A DNA stretch of 64,000 nucleotides, from the NCBI RefSeq assembly GCF_001748285.1, contig NZ_BDGT01000020.1, forward strand, positions 1 through 64,000, given 5' to 3'. This DNA comes from Thermogemmatispora onikobensis (GTDB lineage Bacteria > Chloroflexota > Ktedonobacteria > Ktedonobacterales > Ktedonobacteraceae). The notes below the pieces were generated by a model. The model saw nothing but the letters and a program-made list of their open reading frames with translations, did not search any database and was not told the DNA's origin. This document shows, one piece after another, positions 31,805-40,248 of this stretch (the first letter of the stretch is position 1; every line of letters starts with the position of its first letter). Made by a program: the position numbers and the translations under genes.

Positions 31805-34800
31805 ATGACGTTAGAGACCGCCCAGCAGGCTGGCACCTGCTTTTTGTGCTCGCTTGCTGCCTTGACTCGCCCCTGCGCTGTTCCCCGCCTTGAAGGCTTT
31901 CTCCTTGCCGCCTGGGAACAACCGGCCAGCTCCGGTGAGCGCCTGCCCTGCCTGCTGTTGAAATGTACCGAGGGACTGGTCTCTCTCCAGTTGACCCGCG
32001 ACTATCGGCGCCTGGTGCAGGAGCTGCGGGCCCGTGGGCGCCGGGCGCGCGGGCTACGGCTGCGGGCCTATCACCTGCCCACTCCGGCCCAGCCTACTGA
32101 GCAGCATGGGCGCCCCGTGCTTTCCTATCGTGCTGACCCCTGGACGCTGGTCGTGATCGAGCCGGATACGCTGCTCAATATTACGGACCTGCTTTACGCC
32201 GAATATTGTCCGCGTCAGTATCTGCTTCAGCGCCTGCTTCCCAGCGAGGCAACGCTGGAAACGTTGCGCGGCACGCTCGTCCATGCCTGCTTTAAGGAGC
32301 TGCTGAAGGCCCATGATCGCGGCTCGCTGACAGAGGAAAGCGGCCAGGCTCTGACGCTACTGCATCAGCAACTGCGTCGGGTCCTGGAACACAGTCGCCT
32401 TGAGCTGGCGCTCTTGAACCTTGCGCCAGAGCAGTTGGAAGCAGAGGTAGCTCCCCATTTGGAGAGCCTGGCGAACTGGTTCGAGCAGCAGCGCAGCACG
32501 CTATGGGATGTGCCTTTGCCGGCTGAGGGTCCAGCGGGTCCTGTGAGCAACCCGGGGGAGCACGGCGATCATCTGGTGCGCGCAGAAACGTTTCTGCTGG
32601 CGCCAGAGATCGGTCTGAAGGGGCGCTTAGATGTGCTTTGGCAGCAGGGAGGGCGACGGCGGTTGCTGGAGTTGAAGACGGGCGGCGCCTCGGGACCGCT
32701 GCCACGACGCAATCATCGCTGGCAGGTGCACGGCTATCACGCGCTCTTGACTGTCCGCCGCCAGGCTCGCACGCAGAAGGCCCTGGCGACCCTGCTCTAT
32801 AGCGGCACACCCGGCGAGGCCCAGGCTTTTGGGATTCCTTTCTCGATCCGCGAGTTGCAGCAGGTGAATGAGCAGCGCAATCTGCTGGCGATCAGCCACG
32901 TCACTGGCGAGCCTTGCGCTCCGCCGGGGCCAGGGCGCTGCTCGAAATGTGCGCTGCGGGAGGAGTGCCGCCTCGTCTCCTGGCTGCTGGATTGGGAGCC
33001 GCCGGCGCTGGCTGCAACTTCGGACGCCACGCCTGCCTCCAACGCGCCCGCGCTGCCACCGCGAGCCGCCGGGCTTACGGAGAGTGACCGCGCTTTCTTC
33101 GCCCGCTACTACCGCCTGCTTCAGGCCGAGGGCCGGGCCAGCGAGCAGGAGCAGGCCCTGCTCTGGCAGGCACCGGTCGCTGAGCACGTGGCCCGCGGGA
33201 TGGCGATCGCTGGACTGACCCCGCTGGAGCCACCTCAGCTCACAGAGCAAGGCGAGTGGGTGCAGCGCTTCCGCTGTGAGAATCGGTCGGAGCTGCGCAG
33301 CGGCGATGAGATCCTGCTCTGCGATGGCCACCCCCTGGATGGTGAGGTGGTCACGGGTACCGTTCTGGAGATCGGCGCCCGCGAGGTAACGGTCTGGACC
33401 CCCGAGCTGATCGCCCATCCTACCTTGATCGAGCGCCACGCCACAGATGTGGTTCATCTGCGCACGCTGCAGAATCTCTGGCGCTGGTTAGATGTGGAGC
33501 CGCGTCTGCGCGAGCTGGTCTATGGCCTGCGCCGTCCGCGCTTCAGCGATGAGCCGGTGACGTCGCGGGCAGACTTCAATCGCGAGCAGAATCTGGCAGT
33601 AGAGCGCGCACTTCAGATGCAGGATTATCTGCTAATCCACGGTCCTCCTGGCACGGGAAAGACCGCGGTCATTGCCGAGATTGTTAAACGGCTTTGTCAG
33701 CGCGGCGAACGGGTTCTGCTGGCAGCCTTTACGAACCAGGCGGTGGATAACATGCTGCTGCGTCTGGAGGCCGAGGGCTTCCATGATTACCTGCGCCTGG
33801 GACATGAGCGCAGCGTGGCCGAGGGCGTTCAAGACCATCTCTTGAAGCACCTGGCCCCGCTTTCGCCGGAGCCAGGAGAGGCAGCCACCGAGGAAGGGCG
33901 GGCCGACCTGGCCACCGCCAGACTGCGGGCCGCCCTGCGCATGCTGCCCGTGGTGGCCTCGACGACAGCCACCTGGTCATCTGAGCGCTATGCGCCCGCA
34001 GAGGCTCAGGGGAATGAGGCTGACTCGCTGCTGCGCTTCGATGTGGCCCTGATCGATGAGGCCGGCCAGTTGACGGTTCCTGCGCTGCTCGGAGCTTTGC
34101 GCTTTGCGCGACGCTTTATCCTGGTGGGCGACGAGAAGCAGTTGCCGCCGCTGGTGCTGAGCCGTGAGGCGGCGGAGGGCGGCCTGCGCGAGTCGCTGTT
34201 TAGCCTGCTGAAGCGCCGCGATGAGGAGTATCTGGCCAGGCACCCGGGAGCAGAGAGCGCCTGCGTGGCCCTGACAACCCAGTACCGCATGCATGAGCAG
34301 ATCGCGGCCTTCCCTTCGCGCTATTTCTATGGGGGAGAGCTGCGCGCCCATCCGTCGGTGGCACGGCGTCAGCTCAGCTTAGGCGGGCCAGCGGCGCCAC
34401 GTCTGGGCGAGCGGGCGGCCATCCTGCGTGCCTTGCGTCCCAGCCAGCCAGTAGTTTTTCTCGATGTGACCACTCCCGAGAGCGAGGCTCGCGTTAGCCA
34501 GGCTGAGGCTCGTCTGGTGCGCGAACTGGTCACGGCGCTGCTGGCGCGCGGAGTCGGTCCATCGCAGATCGGGATCATCGCGCCTTATCGCGCTCAGGTG
34601 GCGAACCTGCGCCGCCATCTGGTCTGGAAACAGTACGGCGCTCCCCATCCGGCTTTGACGATCGATACGGTCGATCGCTTTCAGGGTGGCGAGCGCGCAG
34701 CGATCATTATCTCGTTCGCCACCACGCAGCCGCCGCCGCCGGACAGCCTGCTCTATGAGTTTCTGACCGATGCCCACCGCCTCAATGTGGCCCTGACCCG

Positions 34801-34921
34801 CGCCCAGCGCAAACTGATTCTCGTGGGGCATGCTGCCGCACTGGAGGGGCTGCCGCTCCTGAGCGATCTACTGAGCTACTGCCGCGAGCTGGGGGCCTTT
34901 ATCTCAACGGAAGAGGAGTAA
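31805..34921 (+). CDS. Dna2-like RecB/Cas4 nuclease fused to SF1 helicase
   Basis: A 1038-residue fusion (1040 if the ATG at 31799 is used; AGGTG spacing favours 31805). Numbering from 31799: the Cas4/RecB nuclease has Asp278 (GLKGRLDVL), Glu291 and Lys293 (LLELKTG) and Gln309/Tyr313 (QVHGYHALL). A 4Fe-4S cluster is predicted from Cys137 (EYCPRQ) and Cys381, Cys384 and Cys390 (CSKCALREEC). The helicase has Walker A HGPPGTGKTA (about 613-622), DEAGQLT, GDEKQLPPLVLS, and the terminal TVDRFQGGERAAIIIS and NVALTRAQRKLILVG. This matches Dna2-type nuclease-helicases, implying end processing, but the cellular role is unknown. It may be coupled to rbsK 8 bp downstream. No CRISPR or cas neighbour. Confidence 0.85.
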   Translation: MTLETAQQAGTCFLCSLAALTRPCAVPRLEGFLLAAWEQPASSGERLPCLLLKCTEGLVSLQLTRDYRRLVQELRARGRRARGLRLRAYHLPTPAQPTEQHGRPVLSYRADPWTLVVIEPDTLLNITDLLYAEYCPRQYLLQRLLPSEATLETLRGTLVHACFKELLKAHDRGSLTEESGQALTLLHQQLRRVLEHSRLELALLNLAPEQLEAEVAPHLESLANWFEQQRSTLWDVPLPAEGPAGPVSNPGEHGDHLVRAETFLLAPEIGLKGRLDVLWQQGGRRRLLELKTGGASGPLPRRNHRWQVHGYHALLTVRRQARTQKALATLLYSGTPGEAQAFGIPFSIRELQQVNEQRNLLAISHVTGEPCAPPGPGRCSKCALREECRLVSWLLDWEPPALAATSDATPASNAPALPPRAAGLTESDRAFFARYYRLLQAEGRASEQEQALLWQAPVAEHVARGMAIAGLTPLEPPQLTEQGEWVQRFRCENRSELRSGDEILLCDGHPLDGEVVTGTVLEIGAREVTVWTPELIAHPTLIERHATDVVHLRTLQNLWRWLDVEPRLRELVYGLRRPRFSDEPVTSRADFNREQNLAVERALQMQDYLLIHGPPGTGKTAVIAEIVKRLCQRGERVLLAAFTNQAVDNMLLRLEAEGFHDYLRLGHERSVAEGVQDHLLKHLAPLSPEPGEAATEEGRADLATARLRAALRMLPVVASTTATWSSERYAPAEAQGNEADSLLRFDVALIDEAGQLTVPALLGALRFARRFILVGDEKQLPPLVLSREAAEGGLRESLFSLLKRRDEEYLARHPGAESACVALTTQYRMHEQIAAFPSRYFYGGELRAHPSVARRQLSLGGPAAPRLGERAAILRALRPSQPVVFLDVTTPESEARVSQAEARLVRELVTALLARGVGPSQIGIIAPYRAQVANLRRHLVWKQYGAPHPALTIDTVDRFQGGERAAIIISFATTQPPPPDSLLYEFLTDAHRLNVALTRAQRKLILVGHAAALEGLPLLSDLLSYCRELGAFISTEEE

Positions 34922-34929
34922 GCCAGACA

Positions 34930-35949
34930 ATGGAGGAGCAGAAGCGCATTTTAGTGGTTGGTAGTCTGAACATGGATCAGGTGGTGCAGGTGCCGCGCCT
35001 GCCGGTGCTCGGCGAGACGCTGCTGGGTGCCGGCTCGTTGAAGCTGGTGCCCGGGGGAAAAGGCGCCAATCAGGCGGTGGCAATGGCTCGTTTAGGGGGG
35101 ACCGTGATGATGGCCGGTCGAGTGGGCCGCGATCCTTTTGGACAGCAGCTACTGGCAGCCCTGCAGGCGGCAGGCGTCTCTACGGAGCTGGTGGCCAGCG
35201 ATGAGGAGGAGGCCAGTGGCACGGCCTTTATTTTCCTCGTAGAGCAAGACAATGCCATCATCGTGGCGGCAGGTGCCAATGGCCGCCTCGGGTATGACAC
35301 TGGGCACATGGCCCGCATCGAAGAGGCTCTGTCACACGCCTCGGCCCTGGTCCTGCAGCTTGAGATTCCTCTGGCAACGGTTGAGCACCTGATCAAGGCA
35401 GCCCGGGCTGCGGCTGTCCCGGTCGTGCTGAACGCCGCTCCAGCCCAGCCTTTGAGTCCCGAGCTGCTGCGCCAGATCGAGCTGCTGATTGTGAACGAGC
35501 ACGAGGCTCAGGCCCTGGTCACAGCCCTGGAGACAGCTCCCGGTTCCAGCGAGACCGTAGCTGAGCCAGGGGAGCCGGAGGCAAAGGATGGCCTGGCCCA
35601 GGCGCGCGCGCTGGCTCTGCGACTGCATGAGCAGGGAGTAGCAACGGTGGTGGTCACCCTGGGGGCGGCGGGGGCGCTGCTGGTCACCAGGGAGACCCAG
35701 GCAGGCAATGGCCTGCTCTCCCTCTATGAGCCGGCTCCCCGCGTCCAGGTGACCGATACGACGGCTGCCGGCGATTGCTTCGTGGGTGCATTGACGGTCG
35801 CGCTGCTGGAGGGCCAGGCCCCCGCTCAGGCTTTGCGCTTTGCGATCTACGCCAGTGCCCTGAAGGTGACGCGCTTCGGCGCTCAGTCTGGCCTGCCGAG
35901 CCGGAGCGAGGTGCTGGCTTTCCTGACCGGAGGCGAGCCTCCAGCTTAG
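34930..35949 (+). CDS. rbsK: Ribokinase (PfkB family)
   Basis: A 339-residue cytoplasmic carbohydrate kinase that phosphorylates ribose (or a close pentose) at O5 with ATP. PfkB signature 1 is GGKGANQAVAMARLG, with substrate contacts in GSLNMDQ; signature 2 is DTTAAGDCFVGALTVAL with the catalytic Asp. KLVPGGKGANQAV and LQLEIPLATVEHL are ribokinase-like; an Ala/Glu-rich insert lies at about 205-225. Start ATG 34930, eight bases after the helicase stop, with GAGGAG upstream, indicating co-transcription. No ribose transporter is adjacent, and RbsK versus another PfkB sugar kinase cannot be separated beyond motif level. Confidence 0.83.
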   Translation: MEEQKRILVVGSLNMDQVVQVPRLPVLGETLLGAGSLKLVPGGKGANQAVAMARLGGTVMMAGRVGRDPFGQQLLAALQAAGVSTELVASDEEEASGTAFIFLVEQDNAIIVAAGANGRLGYDTGHMARIEEALSHASALVLQLEIPLATVEHLIKAARAAAVPVVLNAAPAQPLSPELLRQIELLIVNEHEAQALVTALETAPGSSETVAEPGEPEAKDGLAQARALALRLHEQGVATVVVTLGAAGALLVTRETQAGNGLLSLYEPAPRVQVTDTTAAGDCFVGALTVALLEGQAPAQALRFAIYASALKVTRFGAQSGLPSRSEVLAFLTGGEPPA

Positions 35950-36089
35950 TCTCCCGGCTGGCGGAGGACAGACAATGTCTCTACCGGCTTCTTTTGACAA
36001 GGCCTCGGCCTTGCGCTATATTTATGTGGAGTAATCCCTACTATGGTACTTGGAATATTGAGCTATCAGCAGGGAAGGAGCAGCAGACT

Positions 36090-36401
36090 ATGCCCCAGAT
36101 CAATGAGGCCGAGGTAATCGAGGCCCTGCGGGAATGTTACGATCCAGAGATTCCCGTCAATATCTACGACCTCGGCCTGGTCTATGGGATCGATATCAAT
36201 CAGGAAACAGGCCACGTGCATATTAAGATGACGCTGACATCAATGGGGTGCCCATTGGTGGGCGACGTGATGTCTGAGGTCGAGATGCGCGTCAGCCAGG
36301 TCGAGCATGTCAAGTCATGCGATGTGGAGATGACCTTTGATCCTCCCTGGACGCCTGACCGCATGAGCGAAGATGCAAAGTGGGAGCTGGGTTTGATCTA
36401 G
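36090..36401 (+). CDS. MIP18/DUF59 iron-sulfur assembly factor
   Basis: A 103-residue MIP18 (DUF59/SufT-PaaD-like) protein, a small factor in iron-sulfur cluster maturation. Diagnostic text: EVIEALRECYDPEIPVNIYDLGLVYGI, HIKMTLTSMGCPLVGDVMSEVE and VEMTFDPPWTPDRMSEDAKWELG. The Cys in SMGCP is the conserved candidate cluster/metal ligand. SD AAGGAG lies about ten bases before the ATG at 36090; the frame extends upstream across the rbsK 3' end but that part is a shadow. Preceding intergenic space is only 140 bp. The gap after it, 36402-36970, holds no gene I can support. Confidence 0.92.
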   Translation: MPQINEAEVIEALRECYDPEIPVNIYDLGLVYGIDINQETGHVHIKMTLTSMGCPLVGDVMSEVEMRVSQVEHVKSCDVEMTFDPPWTPDRMSEDAKWELGLI

Positions 36402-36658
36402 CGAGTGTGGTGTCGCTTCCAGCGGCTGCGAATCTGGCCTTGGCCTTGCCACCACGCCCGCTGGCCGCAGAGGACAGACACCTCGCTCCCTCCTCCCCCA
36501 CCATAGGGCTTGCCCTGACACGTGACCATCCCCCGGCAGCGCGGCGCTCCATCGCCTCTGTCCGCTTGCTGTCGCGACATTGGCTCGCTGCCTGCCGGCT
36601 GCGGTCTGTCACGTGTTATTTTTTTCTCTTTTTACCCTTCCCTTCGACAAAGCAGTGT

Positions 36659-36666
36659 GTTATACT
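36659..36666 (+). promoter_or_regulatory. Extended -10 element (TGT-TATACT)
   Basis: TGT-TATACT at about 310 bp before the first zinc-ribbon/lectin gene. The long leader contains only a short, unconvincing frame (36709-36921). Confidence 0.4.
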
Positions 36667-36970
36667 GAGTGTCGTCAATCAATACATTTATCTTCATAAT
36701 ATGAAAGGATGAGGAGCACCTTCTTCCGCCCTGGAAGGGAGCCCTCAAACGTCTTCTCTTCTTCCACTCTCTGTGCTGCATCGCCAGCCCTGGCCTGGAA
36801 GGAGGGCACTTACTTGCAGCGAAAGAATCGTGAGAGGAAATACATGGGCAGCATCAGCTTCGTGCGAGCAGAGAAACTGGAGTCTCGGGAGCCGGGGCAC
36901 GGGTGCAAGGGAGCGATCTAGGTAAGGATAGAGCAAGAAAATTGAGAGAGCAGGAGGTTTGAGAAGACTC

Positions 36971-38014
36971 ATGGTCAGGCACTGTGAGTTTTGCTACGCA
37001 GCGGTGCCCGCGGATTACACCACGTGCCCTGTCTGCGGAGGGGCGCTAAGGGCGAGCCGGGGCGAGCCAGGCCCTCCGGCCCCACCTGGTGGACAGTCAG
37101 CGACGCCGATGTCGGCGGCGCCGCGGCGCCTATCCCATTTTCACCGCAGCGAGTTCTCGAAGAAGAGCAGCTTTTCGCTGTCGCGCACGCTGCGGCTCGG
37201 CTTCGTCTTGATGCTTTTCCTGTTTCTGACAGGGTTGGGCCTGCTCATCTACGGCGGCATCTACCATCCAGCCCAACTGCGAGCGGGGGCCACGGCTACA
37301 GTCAGCGCTGCTTTGACGGCCCTCACGCAGAGTACTGCCCAGGCGCATGCCCACGCCACAGCAACAGCCATTACCCAGGCTCATGCTACGGCCACCGCTG
37401 CCGCCCAGGCGACCGTCGTTGCTGCTGCTACGGTCACCGCCCAGCAGGCCACCTACACAGCGGCCACGCAAGGAGCACCAACCCTGGTCGATCCTTTGAC
37501 CGGGCAGAACGGCAATCTGTGGACCCTGGATAGCAACCTGCGCGAGGGCTGCCTCTTCTCCGGCTCTAGCTTGCATTCGATCGTCTCCAGCGACCATGTC
37601 TTCGTCCCTTGCCTGGCATTGGCTACGAGCTTTGCCAACTTCACGCTGCAGGTTCACATGCGCCTGGCGCGAGGCGATGGCGGCGGCCTGGTCTTCCGCG
37701 CGAACGCGGGTAGCGGCACCGGCTATCTCTTCTTCGTTGGCAGCGATGGGAACTATAGCCTCATGCTCTCCGATGGGACCCAGGCGAACGCTCTGGTGGG
37801 TGGCCCAACGCCAGCTATCCATACGGCGCCTGGCCAGGATAACTTGCTGACGGTGATCGCCCGCGGCTCATCAATCCTTCTCTATGTTAATAAGCAATAC
37901 GTGGGCAGCGCCCAGGATACGAGCTTTAGCACGGGACAGATCGGGGTCTTCGCCATTGATCTTGGCCATGTGACCGATGCTGCTTTTTCCCAGCTCCAGG
38001 TCTGGTCGCGCTAA
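36971..38014 (+). CDS. Zinc-ribbon/TM/lectin-like membrane protein, paralogue 1
   Basis: 347 residues. An N-terminal zinc ribbon (Cys5, Cys8, Cys19, Cys22) precedes a short Pro-rich linker, one TM helix at about 77-96 and a 60-residue Ala/Thr/Gln repeat (about 106-166) that may form a stalk. The C-terminal domain (about 175-347) is all-beta, with LVFRANAGSGTGYLFFVGSDGNYSL, LLTVIARGSSILLYVNKQYVG and STGQIGVFAID, resembling LamG/3-keto-disaccharide-hydrolase folds. Topology suggests zinc ribbon inside and lectin outside. An ATG at 36971 lies 13 bases after AGGAGG, matching paralogue 2's unusual spacing; TTG at 36959 is too close to be preferred. Confidence 0.75.
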   Translation: MVRHCEFCYAAVPADYTTCPVCGGALRASRGEPGPPAPPGGQSATPMSAAPRRLSHFHRSEFSKKSSFSLSRTLRLGFVLMLFLFLTGLGLLIYGGIYHPAQLRAGATATVSAALTALTQSTAQAHAHATATAITQAHATATAAAQATVVAAATVTAQQATYTAATQGAPTLVDPLTGQNGNLWTLDSNLREGCLFSGSSLHSIVSSDHVFVPCLALATSFANFTLQVHMRLARGDGGGLVFRANAGSGTGYLFFVGSDGNYSLMLSDGTQANALVGGPTPAIHTAPGQDNLLTVIARGSSILLYVNKQYVGSAQDTSFSTGQIGVFAIDLGHVTDAAFSQLQVWSR

Positions 38015-38155
38015 CCATCCATGCCCGTTTCTCCTCCTGCTCTCTGTCTGCATACCTTGCCGTCAGAACCAAAGCCAGAGATAACCAGGGGCAGGAGCGG
38101 TTTTCGCCCATGCTACCGCGCCCGGCTCGCTTCTCACAAGCTATGTTGAGATCAC

Positions 38156-38184
38156 TTGGCATAGATTGAAAAGCATGTTATGCT
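38156..38184 (+). promoter_or_regulatory. Promoter of paralogue 2
   Basis: TTGGCA (38156-38161), 17-bp spacer, TATGCT (38179-38184) with a TG one base before the -10. It lies 55 bp before the ATG at 38239, implying each paralogue is transcribed separately. Confidence 0.6.
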
Positions 38185-38238
38185 GATGATGCATTCGGGA
38201 GTCACTACGCTCAGCCCTTGAGGAGGATCTTCTTACCT

Positions 38239-39969
38239 ATGCAATGCCAGATCTGCAAGGCCGAGCTGCCCGCGGGGGCACGGGTCTGCCCAGCCTGTGG
38301 CGCTCCTACTCCTTACAATGTGCTGGAGCCAGAGAAGGAGCAGACCTCGTCTTCTACGTTCGGCAGCCCAGATGATACGCTGATTAAGCACCGCTCCGAG
38401 AGGAGCGAAGAGTCGACTGGCGTCGAGGATAGCGAGCGCACCTTGCGCGCTCCCTACAGCGAGCCTACGGTACGAGCGCCTTCGCGCTGGCAGCAACCGC
38501 CGCCAGTGCCGGCCAGTGCCGAAGGGGAAGCGTCTGCCCAGCCGGGCGCGGCTCAAGCTTCGGCTTCGGGAGATGCGCATCCTCACGCCGATGCGGCAGC
38601 GGGTGCGACGCCAACGGCATCGCCAGCCAGCGGGCCAGCTGCGGCCCCTGCCCCCCCCTCTCAGCCCAGCAGTGTAGCGCCGGTCCCGCCGCCACGGGAT
38701 GTGGCTACCAGCTATGGGTGGGTGCCGCCATCTGCCAGCTCTGGCAGTCCCTCCTATCCTGGCCTGAGCGGCACTGTTCCGCCCTCGCCCGCTCAATTCC
38801 AGACAGCGGGGGCCGCGCCGCCCCCAACCGCTGGTTCCCCGCCTCAGCCGGCCAGCCAGGTTAGCCAGAGTGGTATCTTAACGCCTCCTGGACCTGGCTA
38901 TCCGCCCGCAGCAGCTCCGCAGCCAGGGCCTCTCAGTCCTTCTGGCGTCTCCTATCCTGGCTATCCACCTTCATTCTTCCCGCCCGGCCCAGCGAGTGCA
39001 GCAGGTCCTAACAGAGAGGCGGGCGCCGCCCTCCCTCAACAGAGTCAGCCTGGCTGGCCGTGGTATTCACAGCAACCAGCCCCTGGAGCACCCGCACCAG
39101 GAACAGGCCCGGGCTTTCCCCCCGCTCCCTCTGCGCCAGGACAGGCCAGAGGAGGCCGGTCTACGTTGCTACTCATTCTGGCCATCTTGCTGATTTGTGT
39201 CATGATCCTGCTTGGGAGTACCGTCTACCTCGGCGTCATCCGCCCAGGCCAGGAGCATGCCGCCGCCACGGCCACGGCTCAGAGTGCCACAGCCCTCGCT
39301 CGCAGCCACCAGACGGCGACAGCCGTTGCTCAGGCGAATGCCACGGCCACGGTGACTGCTCTGCAGGACAATCCCCAGGCGTTCTATAGCTATGTCACCT
39401 CGCAGACTCCCCAGGTGAATGACTCGCTGGCCAGCCAGAGCGCCAGCAACTGGGATGATACACGCAATAACGATGGCAGCGGCTGCCAGTTCAACAATGG
39501 CGCTCTGCATATCCTGACTACTACCAGCACCCCGGCCTGGGCCTGCGCTGCCAACGCCTCGACGTACCACAATCTGGCCTTCCAGGTTGATATGACGATG
39601 GTCAAGGGCGATAAGAGCGGCCTTCAAACTATGGCGGGCCTGGTCTTCCGCCTTAATGAGAACGCGAGCAGCTTCTATAGCTTCACCATCAGCCCCAGCG
39701 GTGCCTACCTGTTGAGTAAAGTCAATAACGGGAATGTCACCTATCTCTCTGAGGGCGTCAGCTCCGCCATTAACGCCAATCTCGGCGAGAGTAATACCCT
39801 GACCGTCATCGCCCAGGAGAATACGCTCATGCTGTTCGTGAACCAGCACTACCTTTCTACGGCTCACGACAGCACCTTGACGAGCGGAATGGTCGGTCTG
39901 ATTGCGCTGAACGCCGGCAAGATCTCCGCCGACGCTGCCTTCCAGAATGCGAAAATCTGGCGGCTGTAG
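38239..39969 (+). CDS. Zinc-ribbon/TM/lectin-like membrane protein, paralogue 2
   Basis: 576 residues, the longest of the three. Zinc ribbon Cys3, Cys6, Cys17, Cys20 (MQCQICKAELPAGARVCPAC), then about 260 residues of Pro/Ala/Ser/Gln-rich disordered linker. One TM helix follows (about 316-340, STLLLILAILLICVMILLG), then a short Ala/Thr stalk (EHAAATATAQSATALARS) and a C-terminal lectin-like domain with LVFRLNENASSFYSFTISPSG, NTLTVIAQENTLMLFVNQHY and TSGMVGLIALN. SD GAGGAGG is twelve bases before the ATG at 38239; the earlier TTG at 38218 is rejected. Domain sequence parallels paralogues 1 and 3. Ligand unknown; carbohydrate is a guess. Confidence 0.75.
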   Translation: MQCQICKAELPAGARVCPACGAPTPYNVLEPEKEQTSSSTFGSPDDTLIKHRSERSEESTGVEDSERTLRAPYSEPTVRAPSRWQQPPPVPASAEGEASAQPGAAQASASGDAHPHADAAAGATPTASPASGPAAAPAPPSQPSSVAPVPPPRDVATSYGWVPPSASSGSPSYPGLSGTVPPSPAQFQTAGAAPPPTAGSPPQPASQVSQSGILTPPGPGYPPAAAPQPGPLSPSGVSYPGYPPSFFPPGPASAAGPNREAGAALPQQSQPGWPWYSQQPAPGAPAPGTGPGFPPAPSAPGQARGGRSTLLLILAILLICVMILLGSTVYLGVIRPGQEHAAATATAQSATALARSHQTATAVAQANATATVTALQDNPQAFYSYVTSQTPQVNDSLASQSASNWDDTRNNDGSGCQFNNGALHILTTTSTPAWACAANASTYHNLAFQVDMTMVKGDKSGLQTMAGLVFRLNENASSFYSFTISPSGAYLLSKVNNGNVTYLSEGVSSAINANLGESNTLTVIAQENTLMLFVNQHYLSTAHDSTLTSGMVGLIALNAGKISADAAFQNAKIWRL

Positions 39970-40188
39970 GCAGGCTTTCGAACGGGAGGAAGGAGATCAG
40001 CGGTGGTAATGTGACGAGAGGCGAGCCGCTGGCCCAAGTGTAGTGTAGAAATACCGCTCACCACGGGGATGGGGCAGGCCCTGCCCTCCCCGAGACTGCC
40101 AGCACTCGCGCCCTTCTCTCCCGCTGGAGGGTCTTCTGCACGCTTCGCCAGGTCCAGGCAGAGCTGGTCTTGTATACAGTGTTCATGC

Positions 40189-40194
40189 TATAGT
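40189..40194 (+). promoter_or_regulatory. -10 element (TGC-TATAGT) before paralogue 3
   Basis: TATAGT at 40189-40194, preceded by TGC, 55 bp upstream of the ATG at 40249. The -35 is not convincing. Position and form match the other extended -10 sites. Confidence 0.45.
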
Positions 40195-40248
40195 AGCAGA
40201 GAGGAGCAGAAGGAGAGAAGCCTCTTGCCAAGCGAGGGAGTGCCATCT

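Noticed and set aside
31805-32900. Cas4-like nuclease as sign of a CRISPR locus
   Set aside because: It is the N-terminal part of a Dna2-type helicase fusion; no cas genes or arrays are present.
36709-36921. Short plus-strand frame (70 codons) before the first zinc-ribbon gene
   Set aside because: No proper SD, no recognisable composition; probably part of the untranslated leader.
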